From contig NC_085886.1 of NCBI RefSeq assembly GCF_035222275.1, positions 1,364,001 to 1,428,000 of the forward strand: a DNA stretch of 64,000 nucleotides, in the 5' to 3' direction. A model generated the notes under the pieces. It made no database searches, was not told the DNA's origin, and saw nothing but the letters and a program-made list of their open reading frames with translations. Every line of letters begins with the position of its first letter. Position 1 is the first letter of the stretch. Position numbers and translations under genes: made by a program. Origin of the DNA: Podospora bellae-mahoneyi (taxonomy: Eukaryota; Ascomycota; Sordariomycetes; Sordariales; Podosporaceae). Positions 35,562 to 48,024 of this stretch are shown here, piece after piece.

Positions 35562-36009
35562 ACTGGGAGGTCAAGTGGTGTTGACCGGGTCTGGAGGGTT
35601 ACGCTGTTCAGATCCTTTTTTGATTCGGGCGTAGATATGATGGCATGAAGTCACAGTAATGAAATCAGATTTAGCCTGCCTTTTTCTCACTACCATTGTG
35701 ATTGTGAAGTTCAGCCGTGTTTGGTGATTTGTAGGTACTGGCTTACTCCGCGTGGGCGAATGATCTTCGGCCGACTGCAGTTTTTGATGCCGAGACTCCA
35801 TTGTAAATCCGGGACTAACCTGTTTCCCCAAGTGGTGATGTATTGATAAGCAAGATGGACCGCTCCGGCTCCGGCCGGCTCTGCCAACGGGATTGGGAGA
35901 AAGCTCAGCCAAAGAGCCCCGCCCCGCCCCCGCGCAACCTCATAGAGTCGGGTTGGAATTCCGTGATTGAGCCTCGATATCATATCTCTTTTTTTTTTCC
36001 CTAATCTTC
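35562..36009. other. uL1 3' UTR and Nudix gene promoter
   Basis: This 448-nt tandem intergenic stretch has a GC-rich CCCCGCCCCCGCG segment near 35919-35935 and a T-run near 35989-35998 just before the upstream in-frame ATG of the Nudix gene. No gene is visible. Confidence 0.5.
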
Positions 36010-37413
36010 ATGCTCTTGTTTCTTTCGCCAATAACCAGGACGAGATTTCTCAGACTCACACAATCTACCACTACCACGCTCACATTTCGCTACGCATACA
36101 CAGCACGACGCTCCCCATCACCAGCATCACTATTAGCATCATCGATCAGCAAATACAAACCCGCCAAAATGGCCGCCACCACCGCCACGCCCGACCTGCC
36201 CATCCTGCCTCCCGAGGACAGCCACCTCACGGCCAAGTTCGGCAGGGAGACGGCCAACTACTTTTCCGGGTCACCGCTCAACAGGCTTTCCTTTCTTCGG
36301 ACTGACCACGCCTTTCTCGCGCCGGCGTTCAAGCACCCGTCTGCTAGCTTTTTGCTGCTGGACAGTCTGGCTCCGCTGGTGAAGAAGGATGACACGACTC
36401 AGCTGGCGTTTGTTTCGCTGGGGGAGATTAGGGACGGGTTAGGGGGGGAGGATATTTTTGAGAAGACGGAGGAGGAGCTGGTGAGGGAGTTCAACAGTGA
36501 GGATGAAGAGCGGATTGTTGTTTTTCTTGGGATGGATGAGAGGGGTGTTTTGGGTGGTCATGGGGGACAACAGAGTGGGGAGAGGTTTAGGTATAAGGAT
36601 TTTGAGGGGGTGCCGTATTTTGCGGTTGATGTATCCAGGTGGGAGGGGAAGGAGGGATTGAGTGAGAAACTGGAAAAGGAGAGGGGGGCGATGTTTTACG
36701 GGGGAGGGCCGAGGCATATGGGGCTTGTGGCTGGTCAGGCGGCTATGTATGGGTATGCGAGGGCGTTGGTTGATTGGAATGCGAGGACGCCGTTTTGTGC
36801 GCAGTGTGGGCAGAGGACGTTGAGTGTGAATGCGGGGACGAAGAGGGTTTGTCCGCCTACTGATAGGGGGGTGGAGAGGAAGGCTTGTGCGACGAGGGGG
36901 ACGGTGAGTAATCACTCTTTTCCCAGGACGGATCCGACGGTTATTATGGCGATTGTTAGTGCGGATGGGTCGAAGGTGCTTTTGGGGAGGCAGAGGAGGT
37001 GGCCGAAGTATTGGTATTCTACACTGGCGGGGTTTCAGGAGCCGGGGGAGAGTATCGAGGAGGCGGTTAGGAGGGAGGTTTGGGAGGAGAGTGGGGTCCA
37101 GGTTGGGAGGGTGGTGCTGCATAGTAGTCAGCCGTGGCCTTTTCCGGCGAGTTTGATGATTGGGGCTGTTGGGCAGGCGCTTCCTGGGGAGGGGGAGAAG
37201 ATTTATCTGGGACATGATGCTGAGTTGGAGAGCGCGAAGTGGTTTCCTATGGATGAGGTTAAGGAGGCATTGGCGAAGGGAACGCATAATATGGGGGATG
37301 AGGTGCCGAAGGAGTATGTTGAGGGGGCGTTGAGGTTGCCGCCACAGACGGCGATTGCGAATAGGTTGATTAATTCGGTGGTGGAGGGGTGGTGGGTTGC
37401 GTCGAAGATGTAG
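36010..37413 (+). CDS. NPY1: NADH pyrophosphatase (Npy1/NUDT12-type Nudix hydrolase)
   Basis: These Nudix hydrolases split NADH into NMNH and AMP, typically in peroxisomes, and can act on NAD-capped RNA. The uninterrupted frame encodes 467 residues. A zinc ribbon starts at about 263 (CAQCGQRT, with the later pair in VCPPTDRG and KACATRG). The Nudix box lies at about 341-363 (GFQEPGESIEEAVRREVWEE, then SGV) and is followed by SQPWPFPASL at about 373, the NADH-specific motif. The C-terminus is SKM, a variant of the PTS1 peroxisomal signal. Two in-frame starts exist: 36010 gives a 53-residue extension rich in Arg/Ser/Thr without Asp or Glu, and 36169 has a near-ideal CCAAAATGGCC context. The second start alone would make a normal peroxisomal enzyme. 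The 3' two thirds uses G-rich codons. Confidence 0.93.
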   Translation: MLLFLSPITRTRFLRLTQSTTTTLTFRYAYTARRSPSPASLLASSISKYKPAKMAATTATPDLPILPPEDSHLTAKFGRETANYFSGSPLNRLSFLRTDHAFLAPAFKHPSASFLLLDSLAPLVKKDDTTQLAFVSLGEIRDGLGGEDIFEKTEEELVREFNSEDEERIVVFLGMDERGVLGGHGGQQSGERFRYKDFEGVPYFAVDVSRWEGKEGLSEKLEKERGAMFYGGGPRHMGLVAGQAAMYGYARALVDWNARTPFCAQCGQRTLSVNAGTKRVCPPTDRGVERKACATRGTVSNHSFPRTDPTVIMAIVSADGSKVLLGRQRRWPKYWYSTLAGFQEPGESIEEAVRREVWEESGVQVGRVVLHSSQPWPFPASLMIGAVGQALPGEGEKIYLGHDAELESAKWFPMDEVKEALAKGTHNMGDEVPKEYVEGALRLPPQTAIANRLINSVVEGWWVASKM

Positions 37414-38469
37414 ATAGAGGTGGTGTTTAATCATGTTTTGGCATAGCGAGCACTGAATAGAGATCATTTTTGCTTGACTACGTGTATGGCCATCAAGGGT
37501 GATGTTCAGCAGTAGGACGTAGAGCCCACCTAAGACACCGGTAAAGTTGGCGCGTGGGCGCTTAGAATTCTCTCTATCGAGTCTCCCTATCCTCTCTTGA
37601 GCTTTCAAGCTTGATGGCCCGGAGATCTTGAACAAGCTGTCAGTAACCACAATGGCTGTGCAAAGAAATGTTGGAAGCCTCCATCACCAGTCAACGAAAA
37701 CCATGCGAACGCGGTCTGGCTCCAGAAGGAAACAATGACAGAGGTAAATCCATTCTCCTCTAGCACTCAATATGACCAACATGGCGTAGAAAAGCCATCC
37801 ATATCGGTTGATTTTATGGTGCGATTTTAAGTGTAAGGAGAAAAAGAAAATCTCGAAAGTGAGCCGTCACATTCTGACCCAAGTACATAATTGAGGTGAG
37901 CGGTGAGCGGCGGCAGAATTGAGGGCAGTGGGGTTCTTTTTCAGTGGTTCAACACTCAGCATACGCACTGACCACATCCACGATGAAGGCAGGAACGCAG
38001 TAGGTCTTACTCCGCGCTTTCCTCATCGTGAACAATTACGTGGATGGGCCAAGATGAGATGTCATGCTCTTGAAAATCTGCCTGCATTTCTCCTCTTGCA
38101 ATCCTATCCCTCATTTGACAACAGTGACTCTACATCCATCAATCTAGTCGATACCACCTGCAGTTGGGCCTGCATTGCGGCTGTGCCACCCTGCTGCAGT
38201 GCGATTAGTAGGACGATATCCTTCTGCATGGTACTTCTTTGGCCAACGAAGGTTTAGCTGGAACCCCTGCCCACCATGCTCGAAGCAACAAGACAGGATA
38301 CCTTACTGCATATGGGGATGGGCGAGCGGCCCAACAGGCAGACCAACTGCTTATCCCACCCTTCTGAGCTCTTATACCTAGCACCGATGGAACCCCGCTC
38401 CCAGTCCTATGATTCTTCGTCCTTGGTATCTTTCCTTCAGTCTGCTGGTTCCTCATATCCTCCGTCAAC
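37414..38469. other. Promoter region of the STAND gene
   Basis: About 1.06 kb between two plus-strand genes. Small frames here have no domain content. I see no TATA box or repeat worth listing. Confidence 0.5.
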
Positions 38470-41400
38470 ATGGAGAAACCTGTGCCAGTCGCCAAGGTGG
38501 AGGGCATCCAAACTCAGAGCAAGATTGACCAAATGTGGCAGGAGGCGCTGGTCACTTTCAAGAGTCTGACAGGGAAGAACCTCCAGGATGTAGCGCCAGC
38601 GTCGCCAGAAGAACTCAGGAAGATCATCGAAGCCCGTGCCAAAGAGCAAGACACCGAAGAGTTCAAGAACAGATCAAAGGCCCGGGAGAGAGGGTTGAGG
38701 ATCTTGGCATGCATCAACAAGTTCGGCGAAGCTGCTGTGCAAGGCGTTTCCACGGTAGGTCATCGTTTCTCAAAGCATTCTTCTGGAGTGCTAACTGTTG
38801 GTTTCTAGGTGTTTGGCGGAGCCGATATATGCTTCAAGGGCCTTTCTCTGTTGCTGGAACTGCCCAAGAAGATGAAGGAGTTTCATGAGGTTGTCGACAA
38901 GATCTTCATCCGTATTGCCCCGGTTCTCCAGGGCTTCAAAGTCTATGCGAGGGGAGAGCAGATCCAAGCCATGGATGAAGACTTGATCATCTCCATCCAT
39001 AAGGTCATGATTGCCCTTGTCACGATATGCGCTACGGCTCTCAACATTGAGCATGCTCGAAAATGGGAGAGGTTCAAGAACTTTACCAAACGTGCTTTGT
39101 GTGACGACACAGAACTGGACGAGGAGCTGGAAAAATTTCAGATGCTCGTGGAAGGGCAGCAGCATGTGCAGGGGGCTGTAACGTTGGTGGAACTCCTCGA
39201 CGTCAAGGCTACGGTTGTCGCGAATCTGAAAGTGACGAACGAAATCAACTCTGACATCAAAGGCATCAAAGACAGAGTGCAGAAAAAGGAGGCGGAAAGC
39301 TCCAAGCAGACCCTGCTCACCAAAATCAAGTCTGCACTTGGTATTGACCCCAAGGACCCTGATACCTCGAAAGCTACGTTTGAAGACTATCTTAAGAAAA
39401 GGGCCCCAGGGACAGGAAGCTGGTTCAAGCCTATGACTGATTATCAGGGCTGGGTAGACACGAACGCCTCTGCTCAAGAGATCAGCTCCTTCTTGCTCCT
39501 GACAGGAGGTCAAGGGTTCGGCAAATCCTTCTCCGTGGCTTCCATTATCGATGACCTAAAACAGCGAACCTCAACTCCTGCCGCCATCACACAAACTCAC
39601 CGTTCCCTGATCGGCTTTTACTTTTTTCCCGCCCGAAGCGGGAAAGCAGGAGACGAACAATACCCGGTCGAGATGGCACTCAAGTCTATCGCCATTCAGC
39701 TCGCTGAGCAAGACGAGGTCTACGCAAAAAGCATTGGTGAACTCGACCAGCTCAAGGATGCAAAACCCTCGAAGCTATGGGATGCTTTGAGACTGGGTTC
39801 GCCGATGCCGAGAACCACACATTTCATACTACTCGACGCTCTAGACAACCTTCTCCCCCCAGAACAGGACGAGTTGCTGAAGGTCTTCCAAGCTGTCCCA
39901 AGGACTGGCACGAACGGAAGCTCCATCAGGATCCTCGCTACTGGAGCGAGCTCTATATTTGAAGTTTTCCAGGCGACGGAAAACCTGTCAGTGCGAGAAG
40001 TCAAAGCTGACCGTACAACAATGGAATCCGAATTTCGCCACTACATTCGACACAGACTTCAGGCTCCCATCATGTTGCCCGGCCCTGACTTGTCGGAGAA
40101 GAGAGAAGGCATTGAGAACAAGATCATGCATAGCGAATGCAGTTTCCAGACGATCCAGGCCACACTTGGTGCGGCTGAAAGTTACATTGCATCCAGTAAA
40201 AGTGACGAGGAGCTTAACAAACTCTTGGATGACTCAACCCGAGATACCAGTGTCTTATTGGTTGATACTGTAGAGAAACTTCAAGCTGGATTGGATGTTG
40301 GGCAGATTGGCTGGGTCAATGAACTGTTGATGTGGGTGCTTTTTGGGGAACAGTCGCTAACTATCCCCCAACTGGAGGCCGCCTTTGTAAGACCCAACCA
40401 AGAGACTAGAGTTTCTCACTTGCTGACCCATCTCTTGTTTTAGTTCCTTCGTGGCAAGTCCCTCCCAATCCAAGGCCTCGAAAACTTCATCAACAGCAGG
40501 CTGAAGAAGCTCATCACCAGTGGGCCCCAGGGTATATCTCCAGTAGATGACAATCTTGACAAGGTCGTCACCAAACCGAGGGAGCTTTCACAGGGTGGCC
40601 CTGACAACAAAACAATCAGCCTGGAGATAAAAATCAACAACGCCAGCATCTCTACAGTCCAACGCTTTCTGTGGGACCTTACCAAGTTCTCAACTTTGGA
40701 TGGCTTCAGTTTTAAAGCTGATGATGCGGCCGCCCAGATCGCTCAATCGCGAGGCATCATCAGAGTCAACAAGACCGACGCTTCTCTTGCAATTGTTGAA
40801 TCCTTCTTTAAGTTCCTTAAAGATGACCCAAGCGAGAAATCAGAGAGCATCAGGCAGTATCTGATCGACTATCTGGCAGATCACCTTCGAACTCTCCGTA
40901 CAGCTGAGGGTGACGACAAGCTAACTCCTAGCGAAGCAGGCAGTATCGGAAAGCGTATATTTGAACTTTTCGACTACCCGGATGCCTCCTTGAAGAAACA
41001 CTGGGACTTCTTCAATTCTAATTGGGAGTTCATTGAAGAGCGCAATATTAGCGAGTTTTGGGAATGGATCCAAATGGATACGACACTCGCCGAACTTTCT
41101 GGCAAGGAAAGAGACCACATCGTTGAACTCAAGAAAGATGTGAGGTGGGAACGTAAGCTGCTCAAACCGACCATGAAGATGGTGGCGAAGATGTGGCTTC
41201 GCGAGCGCGGAAACGACGTGTACTACCTTTTGGCGTGGATCAAGCGGGCCCTCATTCGAATAGTATGTGGCCCCTGGTCAGAGATGTTCATGAGAATTGA
41301 TCACTGACGCTATAAACAGAAACAGGAGGACAACCGTGCAGCAACCAAAGCCTCAAAATCCCCGGAGACAACCTCGTTGTCCAGTACTGCCAAGCCTCCC

Positions 41401-43716
41401 GCGACTGCTGGCCCTCTTACACCTTCCGAAACCGCCACGTCCAACACGGATACACCGGCTTCTACTGCCGATTCTGACGTGCCTGATAGGCCTGCGAGCC
41501 CTTCTCCTTCTAGCACTTCCACTGAGGAGGAGTTCGACCCCCCTGTAAAGGTTGATATCACAGAGGCAGCAAGGTGGTGCCAAGAGATACTTGAACTCAA
41601 AGACGAAGAGCTAGACTCGCTGTGGTACGAGCGTCTTGGTCAAACGTACAAGGATTCATATCCGGTGAGCTTCAAAGACGCGATCGAGCAATATCGAAAG
41701 GCCGAGAAGTGCTCCAGTCCATATCCGTCATGGGAGGTTCTGATTGGGTTGTCATACTCCTTACTCGCCGTTAGTTCGGCGAACTTCGACGAGGCACGTG
41801 AAATTCACGACCGGGCGATGAACCTTTACAAAGATTCTCCTTTTGTCAGTATCGAGCAGAAGGTCTCTCAGCTTAAAGACTTGGCGTGGTGGTACGACAA
41901 CTACAAAGAACCGGAGAAAGCCCTTGAGGTCTTGGAGGAAGTACTTGTCTTGGCGCCTGAACACGGGGAGGCCCAGTACGACATCATGAGTCTACTAATT
42001 AAGCTGGAAAGAGAGGGTGAATTGCACGAATTGGTGTCGAAAACAGCGGCGTCCAAGGAACCGGCGGGTAAAGAGGCCGACAAGGGGCTGACGCCACTTG
42101 GGTCCCTCGTTAAGGCAGTTGCTACGAGTAACGCATGGAGCCGCGCGGATCCTCTCTTCTGGAGAATAATCTCCATACTTGAAGCCACTGGCAGCGTGGA
42201 AGATCTGATGGGGGCGCTCGATGCGGGTATTTCTTTGTCCAAAGGTGACAAGGAGAAGGAGTATCTTCAATCTGTCCTCATTACTTACAAGGGCATGGTT
42301 CATATGCATCGCTCGGGATCTGAGGATATCCACCATGTGATGGAATGTTGTGAACTTGCTCGGAAACTTGCGCACGAAAGATTGAGCCGGACTATGCCAT
42401 GGTGGACCGATCGGATATACGCCAAAACCACGGTGTTGGCTGACAGGTTTCACTTTAACCAAGCCAGTGGGAGAGGAAGACTTCCTGGAAGCACGGCATT
42501 GACGACCGAGGATCACGTGGAAGCCCTTAGGAAATCGATGACTGAGTTTGAGAAGAGTCTCCGTGACCGCTTCGACGTCCAGCTCTCCATAGCTAAGAGC
42601 TACTTGGCTGCGTATTATGCGCTCAAGTCACCGCAAAACCTCGAGGAGTCGAGGAGGGTCTTCGCTTCAGATATGGTACGGGTGACGAACATGCTCTCTG
42701 ACGGGAACAAGCACAACGACGCGGAGAGCTTGAGGCAGCTGAGCGCCATCCTGCTGCATACCGGGAATGTTCAGAATTCGTTGGCTTGCATGCGGCTGGT
42801 GCCGCCTGATATCACCAACGGGAGTGCTGCATCTACCGCCAAAGTGCTGACTCGACTGCTCTGCCCGGAGGGCGGCCCTCCAAAGGAAGGAAGTGTCGCT
42901 CACAAGGTTCTGTCTTCGTTTGACAGCAACTCGAAAAACATGTTCTATATACGAAGTGACATGATTACGACGGTGAACGACCTGATGGACAAGCTTATTG
43001 ACGGGCGGTCTGCTTCTCTTGCCGAGGCACAAAAAGAGAAAGAGGAAGAGGCCGTCGACGCGACACTGGCGCGGCTCCGCACGGTGAGGGATGCATTGCA
43101 TATATACGGGTATCGGGACTGCGAAGGATGCATAGGGTCGAACGGGCGGACGTGGGACTTTGAGAATGATTTTTATGCGTGCCGGTATTGTTATGAGTTG
43201 TTTCTTTGCGGGCCATGTCTTGATACGCTCAAGAAGGCGGATCCGAACAAGCCACAGCCGTTTTGTAGTCCGGGGCATGACTGGGTTTGGTTGCCGAAGT
43301 GGACGGTGGAGAGCTGGATAGAGGGTTTTGAGGGGAAGGTGAGGGTGCCGAAGTGGGAAGAAGGGGAGAAGACGGGGGGTTGTTGGGTGGAGGGGGACGA
43401 GGTGGTTGCTTTTGGGAAGTGGTTGGAGGGGGTGTTGAAGCCGTGGGGGATTGGGAAGGAGTGGGAGGCTGAGGTGAAGTGGGATGTGGAGAGGGGGGAG
43501 GAGAGTTTTGTTGATGAGATGTTGTATGATGGGTTGCTTAAGGCTGGGCTTGAGGCGCAGGCCGAGGAGAAGGAAAAGGGGGAGAAGGAGGGCGGGGTGA
43601 GTGGGGAGAAGGTTGATGGGGTAGCGAACGGGGGGAAGATGACGGTGGGGACGGTGATGAAGGAGAAAGTGGCGGTTGAGAAGGTTGCTGTTCAGGAGGT
43701 TACTGAGAAGAGTTGA
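38470..43716 (+). CDS. Fungal STAND protein: Goodbye domain, P-loop NTPase, TPR-like region, C-terminal Cys-rich module
   Basis: This is an NLR-like signal-transduction ATPase of the type fungi use in non-self recognition and programmed cell death; its own function is unknown. Four exons (38470-38754, 38809-40386, 40444-41262, 41320-43716) give 1692 residues. The N-terminus (IDQMWQEALVTFKSLTGKNL through about residue 140) resembles the Goodbye domain of fungal STAND proteins. Walker A is GGQGFGKS at about 328-335, and Walker B is HFILLDALDNLL with Asp at about 438. An S/T/P-rich linker at about 900-950 precedes a helical-repeat region consistent with TPRs (WYERLGQTYKDSYPVSFKDA). Near 1495-1545 there is a Cys/His cluster (CEGC, ACRYC, CGPC, FCSPGHDW) like a ZZ-type zinc finger, then a charged tail. 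Three introns of 54-57 nt have GTAGGT, GTAAGA and GTATGT donors. Confidence 0.85.
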
Positions 43717-46143
43717 CGATGGCAGGGATTGCTGCGTAGTTGGGGTTGTAGCTTTTTTCCAGCTTTTGGATTATACCCTTCATATTTCGATCACCAACTA
43801 TCATGCGAGATCTTCACATTGATAAATATGAACAGCAATTCTTTTGCTATATTAACATCAAACCAACTACGTTCTTGGACCTGGCTGATCCCTTCATCTT
43901 TTCCGCACCTTGAAACCATGCAAAAAACTTATTACGCATCCATAGCTTCAAGGAACCGAGTTTGAAGTCCAGCCTTGTCATCCCTCACTCTGGACAGTTA
44001 TTGGATGACAGGGTGTCAGAGGGCATGAAGAAGGGCGAAAACTCCGGAAATCGCCGTCCCGCTGTCAATGAGCGAGTCTGTCAGCAAGGAAGAATGCTTG
44101 GGTACCTTCCTGTTTAGGGGACAAGATTCGAGATTGGGAGGGGATTGGGCTTTGGGGTTCATGATGGCCAATAGCTAGAATCTTTGTTGACCATGGGCTT
44201 TCTGGCTGACATTTATTTTGAACATGGAGGAGTTCATGGTTGAACCGCGTCATCTTATCTGGGAGCAGCTTTTCGAGCGATGCGGGCGATTCACATATAG
44301 CAAGTTGGTTGATTACGGGGTGATGTTGGGTCAAGAGTGATGAGTTGGCGCGTAGGTTGCATATAACCGTGTTTTCTTTGGCACCTGGTGGTCAATAGTA
44401 TCATGACGGTGCACTGTGTCAACTGCTAGGTAGATAGACGGCCGGTTGGGAAAGATTCGCGGGCCGTTGGATGATGGATGGTGGCGGGCGCCGTTGGGTA
44501 GGTACCTCTCTGTTGAACGATGAGGCGGACGGATGCTACGCCTTTTTTTTTCTCTCACGCCTATGGGATGGAGAAACGGCAGATTTTTCCGCGTCTGCAT
44601 ATGCAGGTACAGCTTGAGTGCTTGCAGATTTTCTATGACGTCTAACTTGGAACTATGGCATGTGCCTCGGAGGCTGTGATTCCCTTTTTTTGAGCATGCG
44701 TGATGTGGGTGTGGAATCGAGGCGCTTGGACGCCGCTACCTTATGTACATGTGACCGGGAGACTAACCCTGAAACAAACACCAGGTGTATGTAGAGCCTG
44801 GTGCTAGGTCGGGAGGTTGGTTATTCGGAACTGGACCGGAGGGGAGGGTGGTTGGGAAGATTTGAAGATGGCAGGGGAACCAGAAATTGGGTTGGCTACC
44901 AAGGGAAGATTGGGTAGTTGAGGGAGAAGAGCCGCACTGTATAACCTGCTGGGTCAGAAGAGGTGATGTTGGCGATAGAGGATGGGAGGTCGGAAGCTAG
45001 GTGGTCTTCTGTGCGCCGTGCCGCACCGTGAGATCAAGATTTCTTTGGGGATGTCGGTTCGACGAAGAGGCACCACGAAGATATGAGTTATCAGAAGAAG
45101 AGAGACGTAGAAGAAGCCTTACCTGTGCTTCCAGGTTGAGGTGGTGTAGGGCTGTTTCCCGGGGATCCCCGGTTCCTGAATGACAGCGGGGGTGGCCCCT
45201 GAAAGCTTGGGTACCTAGCGGCGGGTAGCGGGTGGGTCAGTGCTTGGCAGTATCGTAGGTTTCCAACTTTTGAGATGTTGGTTTCTCTTCTGTTGATCTC
45301 CAAACTCAGAGGCCGTTTCTCGACGCTAGTTCTGGCTAGCATGGTGCTTCCCGACGGCCTTTTTGGCTTCACTATGGCAGCGAAAAGCCAAGATGAAGTG
45401 GCGACTGGTAGGATTGCATCGCTCGTACAGGCTGACAGCGCTAACTGATTACATGTGCACTTCTGTGGGGCTCTGCTCGTCAGCTCCTCTTCCTGTGTGT
45501 TGATTCCTTCCTCCATCACATTGTCAACACACACAGAGAACTGCGGTGGCCTGGGGGCTGAAAATCTGGGGGGAGGCAAAGCCCTTTTGGCCTTTTTCTT
45601 CTTGAAGAAGAGGAGACGAGGCGATTGGGGGCTTTCTCTGGTGTACTGAACTTGGTATCGCAAGCATGGTCGTACTTGACATACTACGTACGGACGTTAA
45701 CTGGAACCAAATCCAACGTTGCGTGAGATGCCCTGGTCTTGATTGATGGGCATCCTGAAGAACCTGGAAGACAAGGGGGTTTGATAAAATGGACGAGGAG
45801 CGGCGCGGTTTGTGGTTTGTGGTTTGTGGTTGTGGTGGTTGCTGACACACTTTCCCTTTTCGATCTTAATCTCAAGAGGACCCCCTTCCAAGGCTCTGCT
45901 TACGATTTACGCCCTTTTTTCACTCCTGGTTTGTTTCTTTGCCTTTTTTGAATTGCTATCGCCAATTACACTCGTTCAATTCTCTCGTTATTTTCTTGTC
46001 TTTATGTTTTGACGTGACTGCAATCGCTGGGCAGGAAATACCGCAGTGATCATGAAAGCCTCATCTTCGCCAAGACATCGAGTATAGGCGACCAAATACG
46101 GGCGACATCATTCAAAAGAGGGAAGAGGAGAAAAGGACACATC
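43717..46143. other. 2.4 kb without a convincing gene
   Basis: A 190-codon minus frame at 45091-45663 is low-complexity and has no splice or domain support. Visible elements are CTAGGTAGATAG near 44425, GGGTAGGTACC near 44496, and a direct repeat of GGTTTGT (three units) near 45808-45829 in the leader of the next gene. The right part should hold the promoter of the PAN-domain gene. Confidence 0.5.
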
Positions 46144-47298
46144 ATGGATTCACCACGGCCACCGCTGGATCCTCGAGACGAACTGCTTCAAGGCCACGGC
46201 ATCGAGCTCGCCGAACGTCCACAGTTCACTGAACATGACACCCAGCCCGGCCTTGAGGTTGCCACCCACTCCACGCTTGAAGTGGCTCCAGGCACTGGGC
46301 CAGTTCCAATCGGTTCGCCTGGCACAGGCTTTGAGGATCTCAAGGCATGGGAGAAGGTAGGAAACCTATCATTGGGATACGGCAAGGTGTTCGACAGTAC
46401 CAACAGCCCGCCACCACCGCCAATACCAAACTATGGTTTTGGGGGACCACCGCCGATACCCGGGACGGAAATGGTGACACCGGGGATGCATAGGCCGAGT
46501 AGGCCCGGAACAGCATACAGCAGTACGACTTCAAGAGGAGGGCCGAATGGGAGGGGCCAAGGCAGTGTTGATTCGGGCAACCCGTTTGTCGCCGGGCCAT
46601 CACTGCCACCTTTGCCAGGCGAGGGACTCGACGGAAGAAGGAAAAGAGAGATGATATGCGGAGTCAAACGACAGTCATTTTGGATTATCCTTGCGACTGG
46701 GATATCTCTCGCCGTGATAGCGATAGCAGCCGGTGTTGGTGTAGGAGTCTCGTTGGGAAACAAGAACTCCAAGGAAGCGTAAGTTTTCTCCTCCATCCTC
46801 GTTTTGTGCTGCATCAAATTAATCTTTCGTAGACAACCGCCAACACCATCACAATCTACCTCACCATCAACACCCGTTCGAACCCTCCCAGTACCCCTTT
46901 TCAACGCCTCCACCGTCACGAACCCCGAGTCTACCAACAAGAGCGAGCTGATACCCGCCGACATATCGTGCCCTGTTCAGAACCTCACTCTCTATTCTTC
47001 GCCTATGACCCCGTCAAATGATCGGAAATTTCTACTGTTTTGTGGGAGGGATTACAATGTTGGTAATGGGGCGACGGATATGTATGATGTGAGAGTTGAT
47101 ACCATGGCGGAGTGTATAGATTCGTGTGCCAAACAGAAAGGGTGCGTCGGTTCCGGATGGGGGGAGCAGGGGGGGAAACATGTCTGCTATCTGAAGAGTC
47201 GGTTGGGGGAGCCGAATTTGGCGGGACATTGGATGTTTGCGGTGGAGGATACGGAGTTTAATGGGGGAGGGGACTTACCTTTGCCTGGTGGGACATAA
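46144..47298 (+). CDS. Single-pass membrane protein with PAN/Apple-like domain
   Basis: Two exons (46144-46778 and 46833-47298) give 366 residues. The first ~175 residues are Pro/Gly-rich and disordered (PPPPPIPNYGFGGPPPIPG). A basic stop-transfer motif (RRKREMICGVKRQ) precedes one membrane helix at about 178-203 (FWIILATGISLAVIAIAAG). After a Ser/Thr/Pro linker comes a Cys-containing domain with CGRDYNVGN, MAECIDSCAKQKGCVGSGW and HVCYLKSRLG, the spacing seen in fungal PAN/Apple domains that bind carbohydrate or protein. With the basic flank on the N side, the PAN domain is expected outside. No signal peptide is present, so this would be a type II membrane protein. The role is unknown; a cell-wall or matrix contact is a guess. 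Confidence 0.75.
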
Positions 47299-48024
47299 GA
47301 AGATGCGATCTTTTCTATTTTGTTATTTTTCTGGATACCTCGGGAGATGGGGCGTTTGAGTGGTTTCAGGGATGAAGGAAAACAAGGCTCGAGGGAGGTC
47401 GTGGTGTCTAGTGTTTACTCTCTTGCGGGTTGCCTGTGGTCAAATGGATTGGATCGATGGGTGATGGGGTATGTTCAGGATACTATGACATATGAATTGA
47501 TACCTTTCAAACATCTTCTTGTATACTGTTAGGGGTGGTGACAGATAGTAAACCGAGGTGGTCAGGATTGTGGAGTTCTAGGCCCGTCACCAACACCGAC
47601 GTCATAGGGCATTTTGATAGGACATCAAAAGTCTAGACTCAGCAACGCCGTCCCAACTGTCACACCGCCCAGAATCCATTGGCAAGCTCATGCAACGATA
47701 CGACCCCGTATTTGGTTCCTTGGAAGCATCCATTGGACAAGCTCCATCCAAAATCAAACACGCTGTCTCGTCGCGCAAGTGGAGGGGCAGCTCCTGAAGC
47801 AAAGCAGCAAGAGTGGAGTGCGGGGTTCCCGTGGTTGGCTTGCTCAACTTGCTCCAGGCAGGCGACACACTCCGCTGCGATCCATCACTGCCGTCCTCGA
47901 CTTGACACTCATCCAGAGCTTCCGGTTGACTTTGAATCTTTCCCATTTCCCTCTCCTCTCCGACTTGATTGTCCTACACGCTCTCTCTCCATTAACCGCA
48001 CATATCACCCCGCGAACAGCCAAC
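47299..48024. other. Intergenic region before the Ybp/Alf4-family gene
   Basis: This 726-nt stretch between two plus-strand genes is continuous with long open frames reaching in from the downstream gene, but no ATG before 48025 adds conserved sequence. The final ~100 nt are pyrimidine-rich, typical of a leader. No repeat is noted. Confidence 0.5.

Noticed and set aside
36439-37650. 403-codon minus-strand frame across the Nudix gene
   Set aside because: Antisense shadow; Arg/Pro/Leu-rich text reflects purine-rich sense codons.
45091-45663. 190-codon minus-strand frame in the 43.7-46.1 kb gap
   Set aside because: Low-complexity composition, no domain, no splice support, and overlapping frames on both strands.
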